Shown piece by piece: positions 1 to 5,769 of a DNA stretch of 7,338 bases. The notes beneath the pieces were generated by a model. It had not been told where the DNA came from and did no database searches. It saw only the letters and a list, made by a program, of their open reading frames with translations. The stretch is from an uncultured Lachnospiraceae bacterium (GTDB lineage Bacteria > Bacillota_A > Clostridia > Lachnospirales > Lachnospiraceae), in contig CAMWWS010000126.1 in NCBI GenBank assembly GCA_947178085.1, positions 1-7,338 of the forward strand, read 5' to 3'. Numbering within the stretch: position 1 is the first letter of the stretch; the number at the start of each line of letters is the position of its first letter. A program made the translations under genes and the position numbers.

Positions 1-34
1 ACCCTAACCCCCTAACCATAAACCTAAACCTAAG
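1..34. repeat. Degenerate CCTAAA/CCCTAA hexamer tract at window edge
   Basis: The first 34 bases repeat a CCTAA core five times with small changes (CCCTAA, CCCCTAA, then CCTAAA twice and CCTAAG). The inner part reads in frame with the downstream gene as Pro-Lys-Pro-Lys and is plausibly real coding repeat. The outermost part carries an in-frame TAA at 5-7. The C-run at 8-12 is one base short of what would keep a Pro-Asn repeat frame open, so a homopolymer or contig-end error is possible. Confidence 0.6.
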
Positions 35-697
35 AAAGAAAAAAAGGTAAAAGAGGTAAATGAAGAAGCCCTAAATGAACCTCCGGAGAAGAAATTATCA
101 AAGAAAAAAATAATGCCGGTTATACTTTTTTGCGTCACGATAACTGCTGCTATTTTAATTATGTCTTCAGTGGTGCCGACTTATCTGCAGAAACAGAATG
201 CGTATGTTGCTTATGATATGGGTAATTATGAAGAAACATATGACTTATTATACGGCAAGAGTCTGAATGAAGAAGATGAAGAAATGTTACATAAGTGTAC
301 TCTTATTCTGATGATGGAACGTAAACTGAAGTCATATGAAAATTATCAGAGAATGGGTGATAAGGAAATTATGGCACTTGATGCTTTAATGCAGGGGGTT
401 ACCTTATATTATGAAATTATGCCGGAAGCAGAACAGTATAATGTAACAAGTGAAATAAGGAGTACTTATCAGGAGATATTGGATATATTATCCGCAAGAT
501 ATGGTCTTTCGGAAACGGATGTTATTGCAATAGTTATGTCTGAGGATAATGTTGTATATACCGAATATCTTACATCTATTGTATATGGCATCAGCTTTAG
601 TGACAGTATAGGCGAAACTGAATCCCCGGAAGCTGAATCGCCTGAAACTGTAGAGGATATTTTACCTGAGGAGCAGGAAATTATTGATGGGATGTAG
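8..697 (+). CDS. Membrane-anchored protein of unknown function, 5' partial
   Basis: I do not recognise the family. The open frame runs from base 8 to the TAG at 695-697. It gives about 35 Lys/Pro/Glu-rich residues (including PKPKKEKKVKEV), then one hydrophobic segment (about PVILFCVTITAAILIMSSVV), then about 170 residues. The basic stretch before the membrane segment predicts the N-terminal part inside and the C-terminal part outside the cell. The outer domain looks helical and acidic, with a TPR-like start (AYDMGNYEETYDLLYG), and ends in a Glu/Pro-rich tail. An ATG at 113 opens a 194-residue frame, but no ribosome site precedes it at usable distance (the nearest GGAG, 85-88, is 24 bases away) and it would remove the basic flank. 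It is therefore probably internal, and the true start lies before the window. The N-terminal domain that would identify the protein is missing. Confidence 0.75.
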   Translation, partial: PPNHKPKPKKEKKVKEVNEEALNEPPEKKLSKKKIMPVILFCVTITAAILIMSSVVPTYLQKQNAYVAYDMGNYEETYDLLYGKSLNEEDEEMLHKCTLILMMERKLKSYENYQRMGDKEIMALDALMQGVTLYYEIMPEAEQYNVTSEIRSTYQEILDILSARYGLSETDVIAIVMSEDNVVYTEYLTSIVYGISFSDSIGETESPEAESPETVEDILPEEQEIIDGM

Positions 698-726
698 AAT
701 TAAGAGTGAATTAATCCATTAGATAA

Positions 727-752
727 GGTTGAAAGAATGAATTCTTTCAACC
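727..752. repeat. Palindrome copy 1 (hairpin) upstream of hisH
   Basis: Arms GGTTGAAAGAA (727-737) and TTCTTTCAACC (742-752) pair perfectly over 11 bp around a 4-base TGAA loop. No T-run follows on either strand, so it is not a standard intrinsic terminator, although it may still end or protect the upstream transcript. The same palindrome recurs at 7136-7162 with one changed base in the left arm and a different loop. Confidence 0.8.
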
Positions 753-782
753 GCAAGTTTGTGCTTGAGGGCACAAACTCGC
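753..782. other. Second hairpin abutting the first, hisH leader
   Basis: Arms GCAAGTTTGTGC (753-764) and GCACAAACTCGC (771-782) pair over 12 positions with one A-C mismatch, around a 6-base loop (765-770). It begins on the base after the first hairpin ends and finishes 39 bases before the hisH start. No T-run follows, so termination is not supported; a leader structure, processing site or repeat remnant are all possible. Confidence 0.7.
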
Positions 783-806
783 AGGCTGAGAAAGGATCAT
801 GGTTAT

Positions 807-815
807 AAAGGTGAG
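807..815 (+). promoter_or_regulatory. Ribosome binding site deciding the hisH start
   Basis: AAAGGTGAG lies six bases before the ATG at 822, with a further GAGAGG right behind it. It supports the start at 822 over the in-frame ATG at 759, which lies inside the hairpin at 753-782. Confidence 0.65.
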
Positions 816-821
816 AGGTCA

Positions 822-1433
822 ATGGTAGCTATAATCGATTATGATGCCGGAAATATTAAGAGCGTGGAAAAAGCAGTAATAGCATTGGGAGAAGATGCGA
901 TAGTAACCAGAGACCATAATGCGATTCTGGCTGCCGACCATGTAATTCTACCCGGAGTAGGAGCTTTTGGTGATGCTATGGAGAAGCTTCACAGATATGA
1001 GCTTGTGGAAATAATAAGAAAAATTGCAGACAGAGGTACTCCGTTTTTAGGAATTTGTCTGGGATTACAACTGTTATTTGAAAGCAGTGAAGAGAGTGAG
1101 GGCGTAAGCGGTCTTGGAATCCTGCCTGGAAAGATTTTGAGAATTCCTGAGAATAAAGATATAAAGATTCCTCATATAGGTTGGAATTCCCTTAGTTACC
1201 CAAGTGAAGGAAGACTATTCCGCGATTTGCATGAAGGAGCTTATGTATATTTTGTGCATTCCTATTATTTGCATGCTGAGGAGCCTGAAATTGTAAAAGC
1301 GGTTACTGAATATAGTGCTTTGATTCACGCCTCTGTGGAAAAGGATAATATTTTTGCCTGTCAGTTCCATCCGGAAAAAAGTTCTGAGGTGGGTATGAAG
1401 ATTTTAAGAAATTTTCTGAATGTTACAAATTAA
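822..1433 (+). CDS. hisH: Imidazole glycerol phosphate synthase, glutaminase subunit HisH
   Basis: HisH hydrolyses glutamine and channels ammonia to HisF, which closes the imidazole ring in histidine synthesis and releases AICAR to purine metabolism. The 203-residue product is the usual family length and starts MVAIIDYDAGNIKSV, the family opening. The class I glutamine amidotransferase residues are visible: the oxyanion loop PGVGAFGD (44-51), nucleophile Cys79 in GICLGLQLLFE, and His183 and Glu185 in QFHPEKSS. The in-frame ATG at 759 adds 21 residues (MCLRAQTRRLRKDHG...) that match nothing in the family and run through a hairpin, so 822 is used. hisF follows 27 bases later, giving the matched enzyme pair. 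The rest of the histidine pathway is not in the window. Confidence 0.96.
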   Translation: MVAIIDYDAGNIKSVEKAVIALGEDAIVTRDHNAILAADHVILPGVGAFGDAMEKLHRYELVEIIRKIADRGTPFLGICLGLQLLFESSEESEGVSGLGILPGKILRIPENKDIKIPHIGWNSLSYPSEGRLFRDLHEGAYVYFVHSYYLHAEEPEIVKAVTEYSALIHASVEKDNIFACQFHPEKSSEVGMKILRNFLNVTN

Positions 1434-1460
1434 CATATCGGATAAGTTGGGAGGCAGTCA

Positions 1461-2222
1461 GTGCATACTAAAAGAATTATTCCCTGTCTGGATGTAAAGG
1501 ATGGAAGAGTTGTAAAAGGCATTAATTTTGTAAATTTTAAGGATGCGGGAGACCCGGCAGAGGTTGGAGCCGCTTATGATAAATCGGGTGCAGATGAGCT
1601 TGTTTTTCTTGATATTACTGCGTCATCTGATGCAAGAGCAACTGCAGTAGAGATGGTCAGAAAAGTTGCTGAAAAAGTATTTATTCCTTTTACGGTAGGC
1701 GGTGGCATCCGGAGTGTGAATGATTTTAAGGCGATTCTGCGTGAGGGTGCGGATAAGGTTTCTGTTAATTCAGCTGCAATCATTAATCCGCAGCTGATTG
1801 CCGATGCGGCTGATAAATTCGGCAGCCAGTGCGTTGTGGTAGCGATTGATGCGAAGCGGCGTGCAGACGGAAGCGGTTGGAATATATATAAAAACGGAGG
1901 CCGTATCGATATGGGTATAGATGCGGTTGAATGGGCGATGAAAGCGGACAGACTGGGAGCAGGAGAAATTCTTTTGACCAGTATGGATGGTGACGGCACG
2001 AAGGAAGGATATGATTTAGAGCTTACAAGGATGATTTCTGAAAATGTATCGATTCCTGTTATTGCATCCGGTGGTGCCGGGACAATGGAGCATTTCTTCG
2101 ACGCTTTTACGCAAGGTAAGGCGGATGCGGCATTAGCGGCTTCCTTATTTCATTTTAAAGAAATGGAGATTATGGATTTGAAACATTACTTAAGAGAAAA
2201 GGGTATTTCCGTAAGAATATAG
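1461..2222 (+). CDS. hisF: Imidazole glycerol phosphate synthase, cyclase subunit HisF
   Basis: HisF is a (beta/alpha)8 barrel that uses ammonia from HisH to convert PRFAR to imidazole glycerol phosphate plus AICAR. The 253-residue product is full length. The two catalytic aspartates are at the canonical numbers: Asp11 in [13 protein letters not shown] and Asp130 in VVVAIDAKR. The phosphate-binding loops VGGGIRS (79-85) and [11 protein letters not shown] (202-212) are intact, as is [15 protein letters not shown] (171-185). The start is GTG, not ATG, and is supported by GGGAGG at 1449-1454 with a six-base gap. The family's [12 protein letters not shown] start fits it exactly. It ends 12 bases before ung, so co-transcription and possibly coupled translation are likely. 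Confidence 0.97.
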   Translation: MHTKRIIPCLDVKDGRVVKGINFVNFKDAGDPAEVGAAYDKSGADELVFLDITASSDARATAVEMVRKVAEKVFIPFTVGGGIRSVNDFKAILREGADKVSVNSAAIINPQLIADAADKFGSQCVVVAIDAKRRADGSGWNIYKNGGRIDMGIDAVEWAMKADRLGAGEILLTSMDGDGTKEGYDLELTRMISENVSIPVIASGGAGTMEHFFDAFTQGKADAALAASLFHFKEMEIMDLKHYLREKGISVRI

Positions 2223-2234
2223 GGGGGCATCATT

Positions 2235-2912
2235 ATGGCAATGCTAAGTAATGACTGGGCTAAGGCGCTTGCCGGGGAATTTGGAAAACCGTATTATAAG
2301 CAGCTTTATCAGTTTATTAAAGAAGAATACAGCAGGGTTGTGATATATCCTCCTGCAGATGATATATTCAATGCTTTTCATTTTACACCGTTAAATGAAG
2401 TAAAAGTATTATTATTGGGACAAGACCCTTATCATAATGAACATCAGGCGCATGGCATGAGTTTTTCTGTACCTAAAGATCAAAAAGAAATCCCACCGTC
2501 TTTGCAGAATATTTATCAGGAACTGCATGATGACTTGGGGTGTTATATCCCCAATAACGGTTATCTGGAAAAATGGGCTAAGCAGGGTGTGCTGCTTCTT
2601 AATACTGTGCTTACTGTCCGTGCGCATCAGGCAAATTCACATCAGGGAAAGGGCTGGGAGCAGTTCACGGATGCGGTCATAAATGCCGTCAATGCGCAGG
2701 ATAGACCGATTGTATATCTTCTATGGGGACGTCCGGCGCAGAGTAAGATTCCCATGCTGACTAATCCGAAGCATCTTATATTAAAAGCCCCGCACCCAAG
2801 TCCACTATCAGCGTACCGAGGTTTTTTCGGCTGTAAGCATTTTAGTCAGGCTAATGAATTCTTAAGAGCCAACGGTGTAACGCCGATTGATTGGCAGATT
2901 GAGAATATTTGA
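2235..2912 (+). CDS. ung: Uracil-DNA glycosylase, family 1 (UDG)
   Basis: Ung excises uracil from DNA and starts base excision repair. The 225-residue product has every family-1 hallmark, and the numbering coincides with the well-studied E. coli enzyme: water-activating GQDPYH (62-67, Asp64), uracil-stacking Phe77 in GMSFSVP, uracil-reading Asn123 in LLLNTVLTVR, and the minor-groove intercalation loop HPSPLSAYRGFFGC (187-200) with His187 and Leu191. The start at 2235 is preceded by an unusually G-rich ribosome site (AGGGGGG, 2221-2227) that overlaps the hisF stop codon. A second ATG two codons on (2241) cannot be excluded. It is translated downstream of hisF and before the lysA-like gene, an unlinked function carried in the same transcript. 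Confidence 0.97.
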   Translation: MAMLSNDWAKALAGEFGKPYYKQLYQFIKEEYSRVVIYPPADDIFNAFHFTPLNEVKVLLLGQDPYHNEHQAHGMSFSVPKDQKEIPPSLQNIYQELHDDLGCYIPNNGYLEKWAKQGVLLLNTVLTVRAHQANSHQGKGWEQFTDAVINAVNAQDRPIVYLLWGRPAQSKIPMLTNPKHLILKAPHPSPLSAYRGFFGCKHFSQANEFLRANGVTPIDWQIENI

Positions 2913-2921
2913 TATTACATA

Positions 2922-2927
2922 AAGGAG
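2922..2927 (+). promoter_or_regulatory. Ribosome binding site deciding the lysA-like start
   Basis: AAGGAG lies 11 bases before the ATG at 2939. The longer frame from 2909 would begin upstream of this site and overlap the last codon and stop of ung, with no ribosome site of its own, so 2939 is preferred. Confidence 0.7.
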
Positions 2928-2938
2928 ACAGACATAAA

Positions 2939-4210
2939 ATGAAAAAAGTACCATTTGTGACAAAAGAAAAGGTTGAGGAGATTGTGAAAACATATCCAAC
3001 ACCTTTTCATATTTATGATGAAAAAGGTATAAGAGAGAACGCGAAAGCTGTGAAAGAGGCTTTTGCATGGAATAAAGGTTTTAAAGAATATTTTGCGGTA
3101 AAAGCAACGCCGAACCCATTTTTAATCAATATCCTGCATGAATATGGCTGTGGATGCGACTGCTCTTCACTAACTGAGCTGATGTTAAGTAATGCTCTTG
3201 GGATTAAGGGCGATCATGTGATGTTTTCCGCCAATGAAACACCGGCAGAAGAGTATAAATATGCAGCACAGATGGGAGCCATTATCAATCTGGATGATAT
3301 TACGCATATTGATTATCTGGAGAAGATACTTGGGAAATTACCGGAAACAATCAGCTGTCGCTATAATCCGGGCGGAGTATTTCAGATGAGCAATGGGATT
3401 ATGGACAATCCGGGTGATGCCAAATATGGTTTTACTACAGAGCAGATGTTTGAGGGATTCCGTATTTTGAAGGAAAAAGGAGTAAAGCATTTCGGAATTC
3501 ATGCTTTTCTTGCAAGTAATACAGTAACTAATGAATATTATCCGCAGCTTGCAAAGAGTCTTTTTGAACTGGCAGTTAAACTGCATGAAGATACAGGAGC
3601 AGATATTTCATTTATAAATCTGTCCGGTGGCGTTGGCGTATCTTACAAACCTGAACAGGAGCCTAATGATATCATAGCTATTGGTGAAGGAGTACGCAAG
3701 GTATATGAAGAAGTGTTGGTTCCTGCCGGAATGGGAGAAGTAGCCATTTATACGGAGATGGGACGTTTTATGATGGCACCTTACGGAGCATTAGTCACTA
3801 AGGCTATTCATGAGAAACACACATATAAGGAGTATATTGGTGTTGATGCATGTGCTGCCAATCTGATGCGTCCTGCCATGTATGGTGCTTATCATCATAT
3901 AACGGTACTTGGAAAAGAGGACATGCCTTGCGACCATATGTATGATGTGGTAGGTTCTTTGTGTGAAAACAATGATAAATTTGCTGTTGACAGAATGCTT
4001 CCGGAAATTGAAAAAGGAGATTATCTTGTAATTCATGATGCAGGAGCGCATGGTCATTCAATGGGATATAATTATAACGGCAGATTGAGGTCGGCAGAAC
4101 TTCTTTTAAAAGAGAATGGGAGTGTGGAGCTTATAAGAAGAGCAGAGACGCCCAGGGATTATTTTGCAACATTAGATTGCTTTGAGATATTTGATAGATT
4201 TGATTTCTAA
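2939..4210 (+). CDS. lysA: Diaminopimelate decarboxylase-like PLP enzyme (fold III)
   Basis: The 423-residue product belongs to the alanine-racemase-fold decarboxylases (diaminopimelate, ornithine/arginine types). The likely reaction is meso-diaminopimelate to lysine plus CO2. Visible marks are: TPFHIYDE near the N-terminus; the PLP Schiff-base lysine Lys55 in YFAVKATPNP; GIHAF (187-191) where LysA usually has HIGS; the phosphate-binding stretch NLSGGVGVSY (227-236); EMGR (273-276) where most LysA have EPGR; RPAMYGAYHHI (311-321); the cross-dimer catalytic motif CENND (342-346, usually CESxD); and DAGAHGHSMGYNYNGR (367-382). Catalytic Lys and Cys-Glu are kept, so it should be active. The altered glycine-rich and EPGR motifs mark a divergent subfamily, so the exact substrate is less sure than the class. 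It is the last gene of the hisH-hisF-ung run, 26 bases after ung. Confidence 0.85.
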   Translation: MKKVPFVTKEKVEEIVKTYPTPFHIYDEKGIRENAKAVKEAFAWNKGFKEYFAVKATPNPFLINILHEYGCGCDCSSLTELMLSNALGIKGDHVMFSANETPAEEYKYAAQMGAIINLDDITHIDYLEKILGKLPETISCRYNPGGVFQMSNGIMDNPGDAKYGFTTEQMFEGFRILKEKGVKHFGIHAFLASNTVTNEYYPQLAKSLFELAVKLHEDTGADISFINLSGGVGVSYKPEQEPNDIIAIGEGVRKVYEEVLVPAGMGEVAIYTEMGRFMMAPYGALVTKAIHEKHTYKEYIGVDACAANLMRPAMYGAYHHITVLGKEDMPCDHMYDVVGSLCENNDKFAVDRMLPEIEKGDYLVIHDAGAHGHSMGYNYNGRLRSAELLLKENGSVELIRRAETPRDYFATLDCFEIFDRFDF

Positions 4211-4238
4211 TAAAATCATATGGAATAAAATGAAATAG

Positions 4239-4286
4239 AAGAGCTGGGGATTGTATGTTATTAATCTTTTACGATGCCCAGCTCTT
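4239..4286. terminator. Convergent terminator hairpin shared by lysA-like and kinase genes
   Basis: AAGAGCTGGG (4239-4248) pairs with CCCAGCTCTT (4277-4286). After one G-G mismatch the stem continues through ATTGTA (4250-4255) with TACGAT (4270-4275), including one G-T pair. Towards the minus strand the stem is followed by a T-rich stretch (TTCTATTTCATTTTA), and towards the plus strand by only TTT. The right arm is the last codons of the minus-strand kinase gene, so the terminator uses coding sequence. Confidence 0.7.
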
Positions 4287-5379
4287 TAAGCCTTAAGTAT
4301 ACATTGTCAAGTATTCGTCCATATCGTCCGTTACTTTTAAATACATCACGGAATTTTTTCTCGTTAAATATAATATTGGTATGCGGTATAAATTCATGTG
4401 CCAGCTGTCTTAAGGTTTCCGAAGTATTGAACATCTGACTTAATGTATCTTCCGCCTGACGGGAAAAGAAATCTGCTACAAGAGCGCAATTATAGTCAAA
4501 TACCGGCGCCAGATTCTCTAACTTACCGGTATTATTATCCATTAAAAAGCCATAATTCTGAGTATGCCTGTCTGTATTTACAACTATATAGTCCAGTACG
4601 GGTATACTCGCAAATATATATCCCCATCGTTCCAGACAGTAAGCTCTGAAGTCAGTACCGTTTCTTTTCAGGTAATCCATTACTTCCCATGCCTCAACAA
4701 AAGAATATTTTTCCCCTACAAAATTCTTGCAGACTGAGACAAATTCCCTGCCGTCTACGGTTTCTTTGACATCGCCAACATAAACTACATTGTCGACTAT
4801 GTTGTCAAAACATCCGAAAATTTCAGAAGCTAATATTTCCATTTTCGTATTTACATAGTTATTAGTTCTGTCTGATTTCAGCATATATAATTCGTTACCT
4901 ACACGTATCCATCCTTTTCTGAATAAGCCTTTTGTCGTTAATTCCGGACATATTTGCATTGTGGTGATTGTCGGGTCAAAACCGTTTAAGGAAACATCAA
5001 TGATATCGCTTAACTTATTTTGTCTTATATTTACGTTATGCCAGTAAACTGTTTCGTTATCCTCTTTAATCCAGTAGCTGTCCTGAATGGATACGCCTTT
5101 ACATTTGATGCATATATCAACCCTGTTATCAATGGAATCTATCTGAGGTATTTGAAATGCAGCATAAATCTGCTTTGAATTATCTCTTGACAGTGATAGT
5201 ACTCTGTTACTTAAGTAGCTTTTGACAATCTGTACATTATGTAATATATCTTTCATGTTTGTGGATTTTCTGATATTAGAACGCAGACAGAAAGGAAGCA
5301 GATCGTCCCTGATAACTTCTACTACAAAATCTTCTAAATCGAAATATAGTATTTTCATATCTTGTAGCATTAAGTACAT
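4261..5379 (-). CDS. HipA-like Ser/Thr kinase domain protein, orphan
   Basis: The 372-residue product carries the HipA-type kinase signature near its C-terminal half: NTDRHTQNYG (268-277) with the catalytic Asp270 and metal-binding Asn275, and the DFG-equivalent PVFDYNCAL (292-300) with Asp295. Lys168 in ELYMLKSD is the likely ATP-contacting lysine. The first ~150 residues (including CKGVSIQDSYWIKEDN and the following VSLNG region) resemble the N-terminal part seen in large clostridial HipA-like proteins of unknown role, not the short HipA N-subdomain of E. coli. The start at 5379 has AGGA 10 bases upstream (5390-5393); later Met codons at residues 4 and 8 are possible. No HipB-like helix-turn-helix gene is adjacent: upstream are only palindromes and a tRNA, downstream the converging lysA-like gene. 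Whether it acts as a toxin is unknown. The fold assignment is fairly sure, the target is not. Confidence 0.8.
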   Translation of the reverse strand: MYLMLQDMKILYFDLEDFVVEVIRDDLLPFCLRSNIRKSTNMKDILHNVQIVKSYLSNRVLSLSRDNSKQIYAAFQIPQIDSIDNRVDICIKCKGVSIQDSYWIKEDNETVYWHNVNIRQNKLSDIIDVSLNGFDPTITTMQICPELTTKGLFRKGWIRVGNELYMLKSDRTNNYVNTKMEILASEIFGCFDNIVDNVVYVGDVKETVDGREFVSVCKNFVGEKYSFVEAWEVMDYLKRNGTDFRAYCLERWGYIFASIPVLDYIVVNTDRHTQNYGFLMDNNTGKLENLAPVFDYNCALVADFFSRQAEDTLSQMFNTSETLRQLAHEFIPHTNIIFNEKKFRDVFKSNGRYGRILDNVYLRLKELGIVKD

Positions 5380-5404
5380 GTAATCACATTCCTATATGAT
5401 TATT

Positions 5405-5423
5405 TAAATGCCGGTGGCGGGAC
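5405..5423. repeat. 19-base direct copy of the tRNA-Leu 3' end
   Basis: The 19 bases TAAATGCCGGTGGCGGGAC at 5405-5423 occur again exactly at 5523-5541, where they are the 3' end of tRNA-Leu (T-stem part, acceptor strand and discriminator) plus four flanking bases. Such a copy downstream of a tRNA gene resembles an attachment-site remnant. Confidence 0.85.
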
Positions 5424-5455
5424 AAGTTGAAAAAGTTCAAGTCTCGTTATAGGCA
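5409..5455. repeat. tRNA-end palindrome, unit 1
   Basis: The left arm TGCCGGTGGCGGGAC (5409-5423) is identical to the complement of the tRNA-Leu 3' end. The right arm (5441-5455, GTCTCGTTATAGGCA) pairs with it at 14 of 15 positions if G-T pairs are allowed (four of them). An inner stem TTGAA/TTCAA (5427-5431/5436-5440) closes a 4-base loop, with AAG bulged. The right half, read outward from GTTCAAGTC, is again T-loop-like, so the unit looks like two tRNA ends joined at the T-loop. The G-T pairs favour folding of plus-strand RNA. Confidence 0.7.
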
Positions 5456-5468
5456 TATTAAATTTTTG

Positions 5469-5512
5469 TGTCAGTGGCGAGCCTTGAACTCGTTCAAGTC
5501 CCGTTGTGGACA
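5469..5512. repeat. tRNA-end palindrome, unit 2
   Basis: This unit aligns with unit 1 over about 53-55 bases including the following CATAT..TAAAT. Its core CTTGAAC-TC-GTTCAAG (5483-5498) is a perfect palindrome, and the outer arms TGTCAGTGGCG and CGTTGTGGACA pair mostly through G-T pairs. GTTCAAGTCCCG (5492-5503) equals 12 bases of the tRNA-Leu T-arm, here in the plus orientation. The unit starts 60 bases after unit 1 and 58 before the tRNA end. Confidence 0.7.
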
Positions 5513-5522
5513 TATCTAAATA

Positions 5523-5541
5523 TAAATGCCGGTGGCGGGAC
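5523..5541. repeat. 19-base direct repeat, copy within tRNA-Leu 3' end
   Basis: This is the parental partner of the copy at 5405-5423, starting 118 bases further on. Bases 5527-5541 belong to the mature tRNA; the TAAA before them is flanking sequence, so the identity extends past the RNA itself. Confidence 0.85.
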
Positions 5542-5610
5542 TTGAACCCGCACTCCGTTGCCGGAAACAGATTTTGAGTCTGCCTCGTCTGCCAATTCCG
5601 ACACACCGGC
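5527..5610 (-). tRNA. tRNA-Leu (anticodon CAA)
   Basis: The minus strand folds as an 84-base class II tRNA. The acceptor stem is GCCGGTG/CACCGGC with discriminator A. The D-arm is TCG/CGA with GG in the loop. The anticodon stem GCAGA/TCTGT holds loop CTCAAAA, so the anticodon is CAA (5574-5576 on the plus strand), reading UUG. A long variable arm (TCCG-GCAA-CGGA) is typical of leucine tRNA. The T-arm is GCGGG-TTCAAGT-CCCGC. The 3' CCA is not encoded and must be added. It lies upstream of the kinase gene on the same strand with tRNA-like palindromes between. Confidence 0.96.
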
Positions 5611-5630
5611 TTATTTAACAACTGAAATAT

Positions 5631-5659
5631 ATAATAACATAACTACATTGGGTTGGCAA
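5631..5659 (-). promoter_or_regulatory. Promoter of tRNA-Leu
   Basis: On the minus strand, TTGCCA (5659-5654) and TATTAT (5636-5631) are separated by exactly 17 bases, each matching the housekeeping consensus at five of six positions. Transcription would begin about 14 bases before the tRNA 5' end. It is the best promoter in the gap and may also carry transcription toward the kinase gene. Confidence 0.7.
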
Positions 5660-5723
5660 GTGATTAATTCAAATATAATCCAAAAATTCCAATAAAATTT
5701 TACATTTTTTTCACTTGTAAGTA

Positions 5724-5752
5724 TAGGCAAGATACAAAAAATATGGTATTCT
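5724..5752 (+). promoter_or_regulatory. Candidate promoter of the GH25 gene
   Basis: TAGGCA (5724-5729) and TATTCT (5747-5752) are 17 bases apart, and TGG directly before the -10 box makes an extended -10. Each box matches consensus at only four of six positions. The transcript would have a leader of roughly 55 bases containing the ATTTTGTAA repeats. Confidence 0.4.
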
Positions 5753-5769
5753 TATAAACGTATGAAATA

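Noticed and set aside
1..17. Real telomere or linear chromosome end
   Set aside because: The neighbouring genes are ordinary bacterial chromosome genes, the tract is short and irregular, and it passes into coding repeat.
113..115. ATG as the true start of the first gene
   Set aside because: No ribosome site at a usable distance, and the frame stays open upstream with a basic, Pro-Lys-rich segment that fits a cytoplasmic flank of the membrane helix.
759..821. In-frame upstream start that lengthens HisH by 21 residues
   Set aside because: The extra residues match no HisH, the codon lies in a hairpin, and a ribosome site stands just before 822.
698..821. T-box or riboswitch controlling hisHF
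   Set aside because: No TGGNACCGCG T-box core and no terminator U-tract are present in the leader.
1574..1999. 141-codon minus-strand frame opposite hisF
   Set aside because: It is a shadow of a full-length, motif-complete hisF and resembles no protein; the same holds for the frames opposite ung, lysA and the GH25 gene.
2909..2938. Earlier start for the lysA-like gene
   Set aside because: It overlaps the end of ung, lacks a ribosome site, and adds ten residues with no family match; AAGGAG precedes 2939.
5400..5621. 73-codon minus-strand frame across the tRNA
   Set aside because: It is translated tRNA-Leu and palindrome sequence, with no ribosome site.
5653..5679. Plus-strand TTGGCA...TATAAT as the GH25 promoter
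   Set aside because: The spacer is only 15 bases, and TTGGCA is largely the complement of the better-placed tRNA-Leu -35 box; the 5724-5752 candidate is nearer and has an extended -10.
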